DNA of 64,000 nucleotides from CALMEC01 sp963765105 (GCA_963765105.1 CAVXUW010000002.1:1116001-1180000), one strand, 5' to 3'; positions 1 through 8,957 are shown, numbered from the stretch's first letter. The notes: generated by a model from the sequence alone, not told the origin. Numbers and translations: made by a program.

Positions 1-551
1 GCGCCGGCGCCCGGGCCGCGGAACTGGTCAGCGATGGGACCAAACACCGCCTCTGCGGCCTTGGAGAACGTCGCGTCGCCGGTGATGGCCTGAACGACGT
101 AGACGATGCCGATCAGGACAAACGCCAGAACCCCGAGAATGGCGACCCAACGGAAGACCGATCGCCAAAACCACGCCCGACGGCGACTGGTGACCGAGTT
201 CGCGATATCACCGGCATCCTCGCTGAACAGTGTCGGGGCGGGGATGATGCGGCGGGAGACGACGTCGAAGAGGCCGCGCACCGCGAAAACGGCTACCGCG
301 GCGGCGATGATGGCGGCGGTGAGGCTCCATCCGAGCATCCGGTAGAACAGAAGGAAGAAGGCGGGCGCGCCCAGGACGGCGACGATCGTCGCCAGGCGTC
401 CAAGACCGGTGTGAGCACGCGCCATGGCCGTGATCTCATGACCGACGCGGGGAGGCTCGGGGGTGCTGCGTTCGCCCCCGGCTGGTTGCTTTTCGGCGAA
501 CGTTGCGTGTCGTGCGGGATCGGCGCGACGGGCGGGATTGGTTGCCATCAT
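1..551 (-). CDS. Membrane protein, N-terminal part, cut by window edge
   Basis: This open frame runs off the left edge, so only about 183 N-terminal residues are visible. Two adjacent ATG codons (551 and 548) can start it, and neither has a strong Shine-Dalgarno sequence. The first ~45 residues are polar and Pro/Arg-rich. They are followed by two closely spaced hydrophobic segments (about residues 52-70 and 74-92), an Arg-containing cytosolic stretch, and a third membrane segment (about 134-154) after an RRRAWFWRS motif. No catalytic domain lies in the visible part. It could be the membrane anchor of a larger enzyme or a small integral membrane protein. The aldehyde dehydrogenase gene upstream is read in the same direction, so the two may be co-transcribed. 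Function unknown. Confidence 0.6.
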   Translation of the reverse strand, partial: MMATNPARRADPARHATFAEKQPAGGERSTPEPPRVGHEITAMARAHTGLGRLATIVAVLGAPAFFLLFYRMLGWSLTAAIIAAAVAVFAVRGLFDVVSRRIIPAPTLFSEDAGDIANSVTSRRRAWFWRSVFRWVAILGVLAFVLIGIVYVVQAITGDATFSKAAEAVFGPIADQFRGPGAG

Positions 552-603
552 GTGGAGGTACGACCGAGCCCCCTGGATCCCTGCCCCCGTGGGGTGATGA
601 GGC

Positions 604-2181
604 CTATTTCGGCAAGCGGTAGTTCAGGTCGGCGCCGACGTCCTCGACGTCGATCTGGGCACGTTGAAGGTGGCCGGCGTAGTCCCAGTTCATGGATTGC
701 CACTTGGTGAACTGGTCAAGCACCCATATTCCCGATTGACGCCCGCCGTTGCCGGAACGACCATTTCCGCCGAACGGAAGGTGCGATTCGGCGCCGGCGG
801 TGGAGTTGTTGACGCTCACCATCCCGGCGCTCACACCGGCCCGGAACAGGAACGCGGCCTCCGGTGAGGTGGTGTAGATGGCCGACGACAGGCCGTATCC
901 GTGGCCGTTGGCCAAGGCGATGGCCTCGTCCATGGTGCGGAACGTGCCCACGCCCACCAAGGGGCCGAAGGTTTCGGTGAAGTACAGGGCATCGTCGGGG
1001 CGGATGCCGTCGACGATCGTGGGATGGACGAAAAGACCCGTGGACGGGTCGCCGACAAAGCCCTTCCGGCGGCTCTTCGCGGTGATGCGTCCCCGTCCCG
1101 ATGAGCCGCGCACCGTGTGGTGCGGTTCGATGAGGTCGAGGAACTCGAGGAAGCGGTCGAGGAACCGCTCGTTCATCAGCGGCCCGAACAGCACATCCTT
1201 CGTGGGGTCGCCGAGGGGCGCCTTCTCCACTGCGCGGGCGAACTTCGACATGAACTCGTCATGAACGTCCTCGTGGCAAAACACGGTTCCGAGTGAGGTG
1301 CAGCGTTGCCCACCAAAGGCGAAGCCCGAGAACACGGCGCCTTCGACGGCAAGATCGATGTCGGCGTCGGGCATCACGACGAGCGGGTTCTTGCCCCCGA
1401 GCTCGAGGCACGGGTTCTGCAGGTGACGGCCGCACAGCTCACCGATGCGCTCGCCGACGGCGCTTGAGCCGGTAAAGCCCACCTTGTTGACAAGGCCTTC
1501 ATCGAGCGCGGCTTCCAGGCCGGCGAACGTTGCCGGCCCGTCGGCGTGCACCACGTTGAGCACTCCTTTGGGGACACCGGCCTTAAGGAACAGGGTGGCC
1601 AGGGCGTTGGCGAGGGCCGGGGTGTACTCCGCCGGTTTCCACACGACGGTGTTGCCGCACACGAGTGCCGGCACGATGTACCAGGCCGGGACGGCGACGG
1701 GGAAGTTCCCGGCGGTAATGATCATGGAGACGCCAACGGGCACCCGGAAGGTAAAGAGCTGCTTGCTCGGCATCTCGCTCGGCACGGTCTGCCCGTACAG
1801 GCGACGTCCCTCACCGAGGAAGAAGTCGCACTGGTCAATGATCTCCTGCACCTCGCCGAGCGACTCGACGTACGGCTTGCCGATCTCCCGGGTCAAGAGA
1901 CGAGCCAGGGCGGGTTTATTGGCCTCGACGAGGCGTCCGGCCTGCTGGACGACGCGGGCCCGGCGAGGTGGGGGAGTGGCGCCCCAGGCATCCTGAACGG
2001 CCCGCGCGGTACGGCAGGCGGCCACGATCCCGGCCGGTGTGACCAGGTCGACGGTCGCAACCACATCCGCCAGGTTGGCCGGGTTGGTCGATTCCATCAC
2101 GCGATCGCGGTGCGTACGGTGGGCTTTGCCACCGACGAGCGAGGTGAGGTGTGTCTTTGACGTGCGGGTTTTCGTCGCCAC
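604..2181 (-). CDS. Aldehyde dehydrogenase family protein
   Basis: NAD(P)-dependent oxidation of an aldehyde to a carboxylate; the substrate cannot be read from sequence. The 525-residue length fits the ALDH superfamily. Visible landmarks are the cofactor-binding GFTGSS turn (about 235-240), the general-base Glu in CLELGGKNP (about Glu260), and the catalytic Cys in GGQRCTSLG (about Cys294). A C-terminal block contains GAESHLPFGG. The GAE near this block recalls the ALDH7 (aminoadipic semialdehyde) branch, but that is only a resemblance. The start is a GTG at 2181 with a GGGAG sequence about 5 nt upstream. The N-terminal ~30 residues are longer than usual and Thr/Arg-rich, so a later start (Met29) is possible. 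It is divergent from cysH, and their starts are 78 nt apart. Confidence 0.93.
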   Translation of the reverse strand: MATKTRTSKTHLTSLVGGKAHRTHRDRVMESTNPANLADVVATVDLVTPAGIVAACRTARAVQDAWGATPPPRRARVVQQAGRLVEANKPALARLLTREIGKPYVESLGEVQEIIDQCDFFLGEGRRLYGQTVPSEMPSKQLFTFRVPVGVSMIITAGNFPVAVPAWYIVPALVCGNTVVWKPAEYTPALANALATLFLKAGVPKGVLNVVHADGPATFAGLEAALDEGLVNKVGFTGSSAVGERIGELCGRHLQNPCLELGGKNPLVVMPDADIDLAVEGAVFSGFAFGGQRCTSLGTVFCHEDVHDEFMSKFARAVEKAPLGDPTKDVLFGPLMNERFLDRFLEFLDLIEPHHTVRGSSGRGRITAKSRRKGFVGDPSTGLFVHPTIVDGIRPDDALYFTETFGPLVGVGTFRTMDEAIALANGHGYGLSSAIYTTSPEAAFLFRAGVSAGMVSVNNSTAGAESHLPFGGNGRSGNGGRQSGIWVLDQFTKWQSMNWDYAGHLQRAQIDVEDVGADLNYRLPK

Positions 2182-2259
2182 GTGAGTCTCCCTTCGGGTG
2201 GTCGAGTCTACGTGCGCCGGGGCGGCGTCTCGGTGTGAAACGGGTGTACGCTCATCCCG

Positions 2260-2946
2260 ATGACAACGTCGTCCGTCCCTCCATCACCCCTCACGGATCT
2301 GGATGTCGACGCGCTCGATGCGTCGTCGCTCGTGGCTGCCCTGGCCGAGCGCTTTGGTCGCGGGTTGGTGTTGGCGTCGTCGTTTCAGAAGGAGGAGACG
2401 GTCCTTCTGGACATGCTGTTCCAAGCGGATCCCGGTGCGCGTGTGTTTGCCCTCGACACGCAGGTGCTGTTTGCGGAGACCTACGACTACTGGCGTGTCG
2501 TGGAGGAGCGCTACTCCATCACGATCGAGACCTTCGCCGGGCCCTCGTTGGGCCTGCAGGCAGCGCAGCACGGGGCGAACCTCTGGGAGACCGCTCCCGA
2601 CCGCTGCTGTGGCATTCGCAAGGTGGAGCCCCTCGGGCGAGCCCTCACGGGGCGCGACTGTTGGATGACCGGGGTGCGGCGCGATCAGTCGCCCACGCGG
2701 GCGAATGCACCCATCTTCGGCTGGGATGAGAGCTTTGGCCTGTGGAAGGCCAACCCGCTCGCGGCGTGGGACGACGACGCCTGCTGGGCGTACATCCGCG
2801 AGCACGACCTGCCGTACAACGCGCTCCACGACACGGGATACGCGTCGATCGGGTGCACGTACTGCACCATGCCGGGAAGCGGTCGTGACGGCCGCTGGTC
2901 GGCGTCGGAGAAGACCGAGTGCGGCCTTCACGTGCCAAACAGCTAG
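2260..2946 (+). CDS. cysH: Phosphoadenylyl/adenylyl-sulfate reductase (assimilatory)
   Basis: Reduces adenylyl sulfate (APS) or PAPS to sulfite in the cytosol using thioredoxin, in sulfate assimilation. The 228 residues include the PP-loop-like region SSFQKEET (about 40-47), paired cysteines CC (116-117) and CTYC (199-202), and the C-terminal catalytic ECGLH motif (220-224). The two cysteine pairs bind a [4Fe-4S] cluster in APS-type enzymes, so APS is the more likely substrate than PAPS. No other sulfate assimilation gene is adjacent. The following small gene overlaps its 3' end by 28 nt, suggesting translational coupling or a later start for that gene. Confidence 0.94.
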   Translation: MTTSSVPPSPLTDLDVDALDASSLVAALAERFGRGLVLASSFQKEETVLLDMLFQADPGARVFALDTQVLFAETYDYWRVVEERYSITIETFAGPSLGLQAAQHGANLWETAPDRCCGIRKVEPLGRALTGRDCWMTGVRRDQSPTRANAPIFGWDESFGLWKANPLAAWDDDACWAYIREHDLPYNALHDTGYASIGCTYCTMPGSGRDGRWSASEKTECGLHVPNS

Positions 2947-3287
2947 ATCCGACGGTCGTTGCCGGGGCAGATCGGCTTGGTCGTGAGGCGGCCGAGTGGC
3001 TGTGTGCGCTCATTCGCGAGCGCCTCGAGCTGGATGAGAAGCCGCAACCCGGGTGGCGTGCAGTGACGTTCCATCATCCGGAGGCGGGCTACGTGGTGGG
3101 TGTGTTCCCCCGGACGGGGCACGCGCAGCTCATCGTCGAACACGGCGCGGCGCTGGACGGTTTTGATGACCTGTTCGACGAAGTGGGCGCGCAGATCGCC
3201 AAAGTCATCGTGATCTCGGTGCCCGATCCCCGTGGCCCGGACATCATCGACGCGGTTCTTGCGAGCATCGCAACGCGGTGCGGGTAG
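2919..3287 (+). CDS. Small protein resembling DUF1801
   Basis: The product is a soluble protein of about 122 residues without signal peptide or membrane segment. The pattern PGWRAVTFHHPEAGYV...GVFPRTGHAQLIVEHGA resembles the compact alpha/beta DUF1801 fold (a Trp/Phe-rich strand, a Gly-Tyr, then a basic-hydrophobic strand). I see no catalytic motif and do not assign a function. The ATG at 2919 lies inside cysH; if the true start is downstream, the N-terminal ~10 residues are artefactual. It is in the same direction as cysH and probably shares its transcript. It ends 5 nt before the converging arginase gene. Confidence 0.6.
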   Translation: MRPSRAKQLDPTVVAGADRLGREAAEWLCALIRERLELDEKPQPGWRAVTFHHPEAGYVVGVFPRTGHAQLIVEHGAALDGFDDLFDEVGAQIAKVIVISVPDPRGPDIIDAVLASIATRCG

Positions 3288-3292
3288 CCGGG

Positions 3293-4189
3293 TTAGAGGA
3301 TTGCCTTGCCCATCAGCGAGGCCACGAGCTCCACGGCCATCGACGCGGTGCGGTTGTGCTCGTCCAGGATGGGGTTCACCTCAACGACGTCGGCAGAACG
3401 CACACGCCCGTCACGACTGATGAGCTCCATCAGCAGGTGCGCCTCGCGATAGGTGAGGCCGCCGGGGACGGGGGTTCCCACACCGGGGGCCTCCTGCGGG
3501 TCGAGCGCGTCGAGGTCGAGGCTCACGTGGAGCCGCTCACAGTCGGCGAGATGCTCCAAGGCGCGTCGGGCGATGACACCAATGCCGTGCTCGTCGACGT
3601 CGGTCATCGTAAACGCCGCGATGTTGTGCTCATGAATGAGGGCCTTCTCGCCAGGGTCGAGGTCACGCAGGGCGATCATCGCGACATGAGCGGGGATGAG
3701 CTTGGGACCGAGGCGTCCCACGTCGACCAGGGGCGGTGCCCCAAAGCCGAGGAGGGCCGCGAGCGGCATGCCATGGATGTTCCCGCTGGGGGATGTCTCA
3801 GGAGTGTTCGCGTCGGCGTGTGCATCGATCCAGATGACCCCGACGGGCGCGGCATCGGACACCCCGCCGATCGTTCCGGCGGCGATGGAGTGGTCGCCAC
3901 CGAGAAAGAGGGGAAAGCGGTGGTCGGCCACTGCGTCCCGGCCGGCGGCGTACGCGGCGGCGCATCCGTCCACGACCGCCGACAGGAATGGGCGCTCGGC
4001 CATCATTGAGAGGGTCGCGCGCTCGGGAATGGTGACGTTGCCGGCATCCTCGGTTACGAAGCCCAACTCGAGCAGCCGCTGATGGAGCCCTGCGTGACGC
4101 ACCGCCGAGGGGCCCATGTCGACACCGCGGCGCGACTGGCCGAGGTCCATCGGTACGCCGATGACGCGAATCGTTGTCGGTGTATCCAT
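3293..4189 (-). CDS. rocF: Arginase / ureohydrolase family
   Basis: Hydrolyses L-arginine to ornithine and urea with a binuclear Mn2+ centre in the cytosol. The 298-residue protein carries all metal-binding signatures: GGDHS (about 97-101), DAHAD (about 122-126) and SLDLDALDP (about 223-231). The SGNIHGMP block (about 135-142) is typical of arginases rather than agmatinases, which supports arginine as substrate. Transcription converges with the small gene ending at 3287. It is divergent from the glycoside hydrolase, with 105 nt between starts. No other arginine gene is adjacent, so the pathway context comes from the family alone. Confidence 0.92.
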   Translation of the reverse strand: MDTPTTIRVIGVPMDLGQSRRGVDMGPSAVRHAGLHQRLLELGFVTEDAGNVTIPERATLSMMAERPFLSAVVDGCAAAYAAGRDAVADHRFPLFLGGDHSIAAGTIGGVSDAAPVGVIWIDAHADANTPETSPSGNIHGMPLAALLGFGAPPLVDVGRLGPKLIPAHVAMIALRDLDPGEKALIHEHNIAAFTMTDVDEHGIGVIARRALEHLADCERLHVSLDLDALDPQEAPGVGTPVPGGLTYREAHLLMELISRDGRVRSADVVEVNPILDEHNRTASMAVELVASLMGKAIL

Positions 4190-4283
4190 GACGAGAGTCT
4201 CTCAGGCGAGTCCCGGTGTTGTGAGGGACCGCGTCGCGCGGCCGTGTTCCGACTCCGGAGGTATGTTTCCGCCGATGTCGCCT

Positions 4284-4287
4284 GAGG
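4284..4287 (+). promoter_or_regulatory. Shine-Dalgarno GAGG deciding a CTG start
   Basis: GAGG sits 7 nt upstream of the CTG at 4295, ideal spacing for ribosome binding. No ATG, GTG or TTG occurs in this frame between the upstream stop (4283-4285) and the lipobox. Confidence 0.55.
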
Positions 4288-4294
4288 CAAAACC

Positions 4295-5716
4295 CTGACC
4301 GGCCAACTGCGGCGCACGCTGAGCGCCGCCCTGCTTAGCGCCGTCGGTCTGTGCGCATGCGGTGGGGGAAGCGACAAAGAGCCGCCCGTCACCGCCGAGC
4401 CGGTCAGTCAGTCGACGCCGGTGGGAATGCAGGACGATCGCATTCCCGGGGTGTTCACCCCCGCCGAGTTGGTCGATAGGGTGAAAATCATGGCCGGGTT
4501 GGGGGCCACCGTCATTCGTGTGAACCTCCAGTGGGATCTGGTCGCGGCTACGAAGCGACCAGCCAATCCCACCGACCCCGCGGACCCGGCCTACAATTGG
4601 ACGGGGTATGACGGCGTCGTCGATGCGGCGAAGGCCAACGGGGTAGAGGTGCTGTTTACTGTCTGGGGCACGCCGGTGTGGGCCCGCGACCCGAGCGTCA
4701 AAAACCACGCCCTCCCATGGGGAAATGCGCGGCCGGACGACCCGAAGGACTACGGCGACTTCGCCACCGCAGCCGCAACGCGCTACGCCCCTCGCGGGGT
4801 ACACAAGTGGGAAGCGTGGAACGAACCCAACATCGACCTGTTCCTTCGCCCACAGTTCGAGAAACGCGGCAAGGACTGGGTTGCCGTTTCGCCCCAGACG
4901 TATGCCGAGTTGTTGACGGCCTTCTCGAGGGCGGTGAAGGACGTCGATCCGACGGCGCTCATCGGCGGTGGCGTGATGGCGCCGGCCGGAGACGATCCGA
5001 CGCGACCGAACCGCACGCCGAAACGTGTCCGTCCCGACCAGTTCCTCCGCGAGCTCGACGCGCTCCCGACACCCCCTCCGATGGACGTGGTGTCTCACCA
5101 TCCTTATCCCATCCGTCCCCCGGAACGCAAAGGGGGTCCCAACTTCATCGATCTCTACAACTTTGAACGGCTCGTCACCACCATCGACGCCACCTATCTC
5201 AAGGGCAAGCCGATTTGGTTGACGGAGTATGGGTTTGGCACGGCTCCGGTCGAGAACTACAAGCTGTTCTTTCCGCCCCAACGTCAGGCCGAGCTGATCG
5301 TCGATGCTTTTGCGCGAACTCGGCGAAACAAACGCGTCGAAATGGCCACGTACTTCCATCTTCAGGACAATCCCAGCTGGAAGTCCGGCCTCATCGACGA
5401 GCAGGGAACTCCCAAGCCCGGACGCGACGCGTTCGCGTTGCCGCTGTTCAATGCCGGACCCGGACGTGACGGTGGAACGCGCGTTCTGGGTCAGGTGCGC
5501 GCGACACCGAAGAAGACGACGGTCACTATTGAATGGCGCTCCGGCGACGACTGGACGACAGCCGCCACCGCCGAGACCACGGATGACGGCACATTTTCCG
5601 CGATCGTCGGTTCCGGCGCCGCTGGCCAGGTCCGTGCGACGTGGACGGGAAAGGCCCGCTCGGGCGAGACCGTCACGTGGACGAGTCCTCCGCTCGCCCT
5701 TCCTGCACGCGCGTGA
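4295..5716 (+). CDS. Lipoprotein glycoside hydrolase (TIM-barrel), CTG start
   Basis: Predicted secreted lipoprotein of about 473 residues that hydrolyses glycosidic bonds at the cell surface. Read from CTG 4295, the N-terminus has a short basic region, a hydrophobic core and the lipobox LCAC followed by GGGSDKE, a typical lipoprotein linker. The conventional GTG at 4421 would delete all of this. The mature part is a clan-A beta/alpha barrel. EAWNEPN supplies the acid/base Glu, LTEYGFG near the barrel end supplies the nucleophile, and aromatic residues line the loops (SHHPYP). A C-terminal Ig-like beta domain (about the last 90 residues) follows. The family could be GH39- or GH5-like; the substrate is unknown. 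It is followed by the 5864-5889 hairpin and converges with the DUF4397 gene. Confidence 0.8.
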   Translation: MTGQLRRTLSAALLSAVGLCACGGGSDKEPPVTAEPVSQSTPVGMQDDRIPGVFTPAELVDRVKIMAGLGATVIRVNLQWDLVAATKRPANPTDPADPAYNWTGYDGVVDAAKANGVEVLFTVWGTPVWARDPSVKNHALPWGNARPDDPKDYGDFATAAATRYAPRGVHKWEAWNEPNIDLFLRPQFEKRGKDWVAVSPQTYAELLTAFSRAVKDVDPTALIGGGVMAPAGDDPTRPNRTPKRVRPDQFLRELDALPTPPPMDVVSHHPYPIRPPERKGGPNFIDLYNFERLVTTIDATYLKGKPIWLTEYGFGTAPVENYKLFFPPQRQAELIVDAFARTRRNKRVEMATYFHLQDNPSWKSGLIDEQGTPKPGRDAFALPLFNAGPGRDGGTRVLGQVRATPKKTTVTIEWRSGDDWTTAATAETTDDGTFSAIVGSGAAGQVRATWTGKARSGETVTWTSPPLALPARA

Positions 5717-5863
5717 CCTCTCCGTCGGTAAATGCTCGTCGTGTCGGAGCGCGGTGAGCGCGTATGGGCTGCGAATTCGGTGCGTCGAAGACCGGCCGCC
5801 TCCGGATGGGGGACTGGTGAAGGGGGCGCTCCCAACACGCTCATCACGGGTGATGGCCAAAAG

Positions 5864-5889
5864 AAAGGGCCGGCGGAGGCCGGCCCTTT
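5864..5889 (-). terminator. Rho-independent terminator between convergent genes
   Basis: A perfect 11-bp stem (5864-5874 with 5879-5889) encloses a GGAG loop. On the minus strand the stem is followed by CTTTCTTTT, a U-rich tail, so it mainly serves the DUF4397 gene. On the plus strand it may also stop transcripts from the glycoside hydrolase. Confidence 0.8.
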
Positions 5890-5933
5890 CGGAGAAGCTG
5901 GGTGCGGGGAACCGTAGGGCTGCCCCGAGACCG

Positions 5934-7268
5934 TTAGGCGGGGGGACCGATCGGCGTGGTCAGCGCCTTTGCCTGGAGCTGGTTACCAGCGTGACCACCG
6001 AGCAGACCGATGGCGTAGACCACCGTCGATGAGTTCGCCGGCAACGTTGCCGGACCGACGGGCAGAGCGACCGTCTTGGAGCCCGCAACCGTCACACCAA
6101 AGGTGTACGCCGCAGCGGGAACGCCGATTGTGGCTGAGGCGTTGGGGTAGGCCAGGCCGGAGATCGCCGGGGCACCAGAGGTGTCGGCGGCGTTGGCGTA
6201 CACGTCAACGGCAGGGGTGTTCGGGGAGAGGTGAACCACCTTCACTCGGGCGGTGCCGCCTGTGGGGCTCACATCGTCGCCAAACGTCGAGACGGTGAAC
6301 GTGCTGGGTGACACTGTCAGCTGGCCGCGTGCAGCCGCCGTGACCGTCTCCTGTGCGGCGAGCGGCACCTTGGCGCTGAACACCGGGGCGGAGGTGGCGG
6401 CGGAACCGGCGGCGCGGATGGCAACGTCGATCTCACCCGACGGCAACTTGAGGTAGGTGCCGTCATCCGGGGCGGCCTTGCCGAACGCGAGGTTCGGGAT
6501 CGCCACTGCGCCGTTCACGTAGACGTCCACGTTCGGGGCGCCCGGTGAGGCGTGCAGAACGCGAAGCTGCGTCCGGTCGTAGCGGGTGGGGAGCTTGTCC
6601 TCGGTCCACAGACCACGAAGTGAGAACTCGCCCTTACGCGGGGTGAGTGCGCCGATGGCCCATGCGGTGTAGTTGCTACCCGCTGTGAGGTCGACGTCCT
6701 TCACCGTGATCGCGTTGATCTTGGTTCCGGCAGGACGGACGAAGAACGTGTACTTGCCGGCGGGAAGGTCGAGGTACGGGGTGGTTCGGTTGAAACGGAG
6801 CTTCGTGACCACGGTGCCGGCCTTGGCGACCGCGATGTCAACTGCGGGCGTATCTGCCGAATAGTGGGCGGCGCGCACCCGGGCCGTGCCAAACGGGCGC
6901 TCAGAAGCGTCGCTGATCACACGAACCTTCAGCTGCCGGCCAACCACGCGGTCGGTGACGGCAACGGTGGCCACCTTGTCGGTCGCGACGGTCACCTTCC
7001 CGGCGAGAACGTAGTTGTTCGGGCGCTTGGGAGCACCGGCGGCACGCACGGCGTAACGGTAGGTGCCCGCAGGGAGGTCGAGATACGGGGTGATCTTTCC
7101 ACGCTTCAGGTTGGGGACAGCCTTCTTGCCGTTGACCCAAATGTCGACCGCGGGGGCGCCCGGCGCAGCGTGCAGGAAACGCACCGTCCCCATATCGGCA
7201 GCGACGGCAGGGGTCGCAGCGAAGGCAAGGGCGCCCAGCGCCGCTGTTGCCACCACAAATCGTCTCAT
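5934..7268 (-). CDS. Secreted protein with four DUF4397 repeats
   Basis: Exported protein of about 444 residues. The ATG at 7268 has AAGGAG 8 nt upstream and begins a classic signal peptide (MRRFVVATAALGAL, cleavage near AVAA). This start is preferred to a frame extending 90 nt further upstream. The mature chain consists of four related beta-sandwich units. Each opens with a V-R/K-x-x-H-x(2)-P-x-x-P-A/N-VD signature: VRFLHAAPGAPAVD, VRAAHYSADTPAVD, LRVLHASPGAPNVD and VKVVHLSPNTPAVD. Each then has a Y-LDLPAG-type turn. DUF4397 proteins are extracellular in many actinobacteria and their role is unknown; adhesion or a structural surface function is only a guess. A strong terminator lies just downstream. 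Confidence 0.88.
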   Translation of the reverse strand: MRRFVVATAALGALAFAATPAVAADMGTVRFLHAAPGAPAVDIWVNGKKAVPNLKRGKITPYLDLPAGTYRYAVRAAGAPKRPNNYVLAGKVTVATDKVATVAVTDRVVGRQLKVRVISDASERPFGTARVRAAHYSADTPAVDIAVAKAGTVVTKLRFNRTTPYLDLPAGKYTFFVRPAGTKINAITVKDVDLTAGSNYTAWAIGALTPRKGEFSLRGLWTEDKLPTRYDRTQLRVLHASPGAPNVDVYVNGAVAIPNLAFGKAAPDDGTYLKLPSGEIDVAIRAAGSAATSAPVFSAKVPLAAQETVTAAARGQLTVSPSTFTVSTFGDDVSPTGGTARVKVVHLSPNTPAVDVYANAADTSGAPAISGLAYPNASATIGVPAAAYTFGVTVAGSKTVALPVGPATLPANSSTVVYAIGLLGGHAGNQLQAKALTTPIGPPA

Positions 7269-7406
7269 CAATGCTCCTTCTTCTCGGCATGTCCACCGAG
7301 GTTGTTGGCGCCTCTGATACGCCAGACCATCCGGATTTGGATCACCGAACCGACTCACACCGAACCTAGGCGCGCTACGCCGCGCACGCTGCTACTGTCC
7401 CTGTTT

Positions 7407-7444
7407 GGCCCCACCGCGTGCGACGTGCCGCGGGACGGTGGGCC
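7407..7444 (+). promoter_or_regulatory. Stem-loop in the ahcY leader
   Basis: Ten nucleotides at 7407-7416 (GGCCCCACCG) pair with nine at 7436-7444 (CGGTGGGCC), leaving one bulged C and a 19-nt GC-rich loop. The structure ends 20 nt before the ahcY start codon. It could be a leader regulator or a leftover terminator. It does not match the S-adenosylhomocysteine riboswitch core as I know it. Confidence 0.35.
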
Positions 7445-7464
7445 ACGACTGATCAGGAGAACGA

Positions 7465-8919
7465 ATGACCACCGCCGCTGCCACAAGCCTCGACTTCAAA
7501 GTCGCGGACATCACGCTCGCCGACTTCGGGCGCAAAGAAATCGAGCTTGCCGAGCATGAGATGCCGGGCCTCATGGCCATGCGGCGTGAATACGGCCCCA
7601 GTCAGCCCCTCAAAGGCGCCCGCATCATGGGGTCGCTGCACATGACCATCCAGACCGCGGTCCTGATCGAGACGTTGGTGGCCTTGGGCGCCGATGTGCG
7701 CTGGGTGAGCTGCAACATCTTCTCCACCCAGGACCACGCCGCCGCCGCCATTGCCGTGGGCCCCAACGGAACCCCGGAGAGCCCGTCCGGCGTGCCGGTT
7801 TTCGCCTGGAAAGGCGAGACTCTCGAGGAGTACTGGTGGTGCACGGAGCAGGCCCTTTTGTGGCCCGACGGTGGCGGACCCAACATGCTGCTCGACGACG
7901 GGGGCGACGCCACGCTTCTCGTCCACAAGGGCGTTGAATACGAGCGCGCCGGCGCGGTTCCGGCCCCGACCGCCAATGACTCCGAGGAGTATCAGGTCAT
8001 TCTCGGTGTGTTGGCCCGTTCGTTGACCGAGGACCCGAAGCGCTGGACCCGCGTCGCCGCAGAGATCAAGGGCGTCACCGAAGAGACCACGACCGGCGTG
8101 CATCGCCTCTACCAGCTGGCCGAGCGCGAGGAGCTGCTGTTCCCGGCGATCAACGTCAACGACAGCGTTACCAAGTCGAAGTTCGACAACCTCTACGGGT
8201 GTCGCCACTCGCTGATCGATGGCATCAACCGCGCCACCGACGTCATGATCGGCGGTAAGGTCGCTGTGGTTTGCGGCTTCGGCGACGTGGGCAAGGGCTG
8301 CGCAGAGTCGCTCAAGGGGCAGGGCGCTCGCGTGATCGTCACCGAAATCGACCCGATCTGCGCCCTTCAGGCCGCCATGCAGGGCTATGAGGTGAAGACC
8401 TTGGATGACGTGGTCGACACCGCGGACATTTTCATCACCGCCACCGGCAACAAGGACATCATCACCGCCGAGCACATGTCGCGGATGAAGCATCAAGCGA
8501 TCGTTGGCAACATCGGCCACTTTGACAACGAGATCGACGTGGTCGGCCTCACCGAGCTGCCCGGGGTCGAGCGCATCAACATCAAGCCCCAGGTCGACAA
8601 ATGGGTGTTCCCCGATGGTCGCGCGGTCATTCTTCTGTCCGAAGGGCGCCTGTTGAACCTCGGGAACGCCACTGGGCATCCCAGTTTTGTGATGTCCAAC
8701 TCGTTCACGAATCAAGTCATCGCTCAGATCGAACTCTTCACGAAAAACAGCGACTACGGCCGCCAAGTGTTCGTTCTCCCGAAGCACCTCGACGAGAAGG
8801 TGGCCCGACTGCACCTCGACGCTCTTGGTGTGAGGCTCACCACGCTGAGCGACGATCAGGCCGACTACATCGGGGTTCCGGTGTCGGGACCCTTCAAGCC
8901 CGACCACTACCGCTACTAG
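7465..8919 (+). CDS. ahcY: Adenosylhomocysteinase
   Basis: Reversibly hydrolyses S-adenosylhomocysteine to adenosine and homocysteine with tightly bound NAD, removing the product of methyltransferase reactions. The 484-residue length matches bacterial enzymes with the ~40-residue insertion. Visible features are GSLHMTIQTAVLIETL (substrate site), SCNIFSTQDHAAAAIA, the NDSVTKSKFDNLYG block with the catalytic Lys, the NAD-binding GFGDVGKGCAESLKG, and the C-terminal KPDHYRY whose Lys and Tyr reach the neighbouring subunit's cofactor. The ATG at 7465 is preceded by AGGAG at 5 nt. It is monocistronic as far as can be seen, with a leader stem-loop and a downstream hairpin. Confidence 0.98.
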   Translation: MTTAAATSLDFKVADITLADFGRKEIELAEHEMPGLMAMRREYGPSQPLKGARIMGSLHMTIQTAVLIETLVALGADVRWVSCNIFSTQDHAAAAIAVGPNGTPESPSGVPVFAWKGETLEEYWWCTEQALLWPDGGGPNMLLDDGGDATLLVHKGVEYERAGAVPAPTANDSEEYQVILGVLARSLTEDPKRWTRVAAEIKGVTEETTTGVHRLYQLAEREELLFPAINVNDSVTKSKFDNLYGCRHSLIDGINRATDVMIGGKVAVVCGFGDVGKGCAESLKGQGARVIVTEIDPICALQAAMQGYEVKTLDDVVDTADIFITATGNKDIITAEHMSRMKHQAIVGNIGHFDNEIDVVGLTELPGVERINIKPQVDKWVFPDGRAVILLSEGRLLNLGNATGHPSFVMSNSFTNQVIAQIELFTKNSDYGRQVFVLPKHLDEKVARLHLDALGVRLTTLSDDQADYIGVPVSGPFKPDHYRY

Positions 8920-8957
8920 AAAGCGGCTCGGGCGGGCACGCCGCTCCCGTTGAGTGT

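Noticed and set aside
4202..5860. 552-codon minus-strand frame over the glycoside hydrolase
   Set aside because: Arg/Gly-rich, no family pattern, complementary to the clear glycoside hydrolase reading on the plus strand.
7407..7444. SAH riboswitch upstream of ahcY
   Set aside because: A hairpin exists but the conserved SAH-riboswitch core was not recognisable by eye, so it is listed only as a leader stem.
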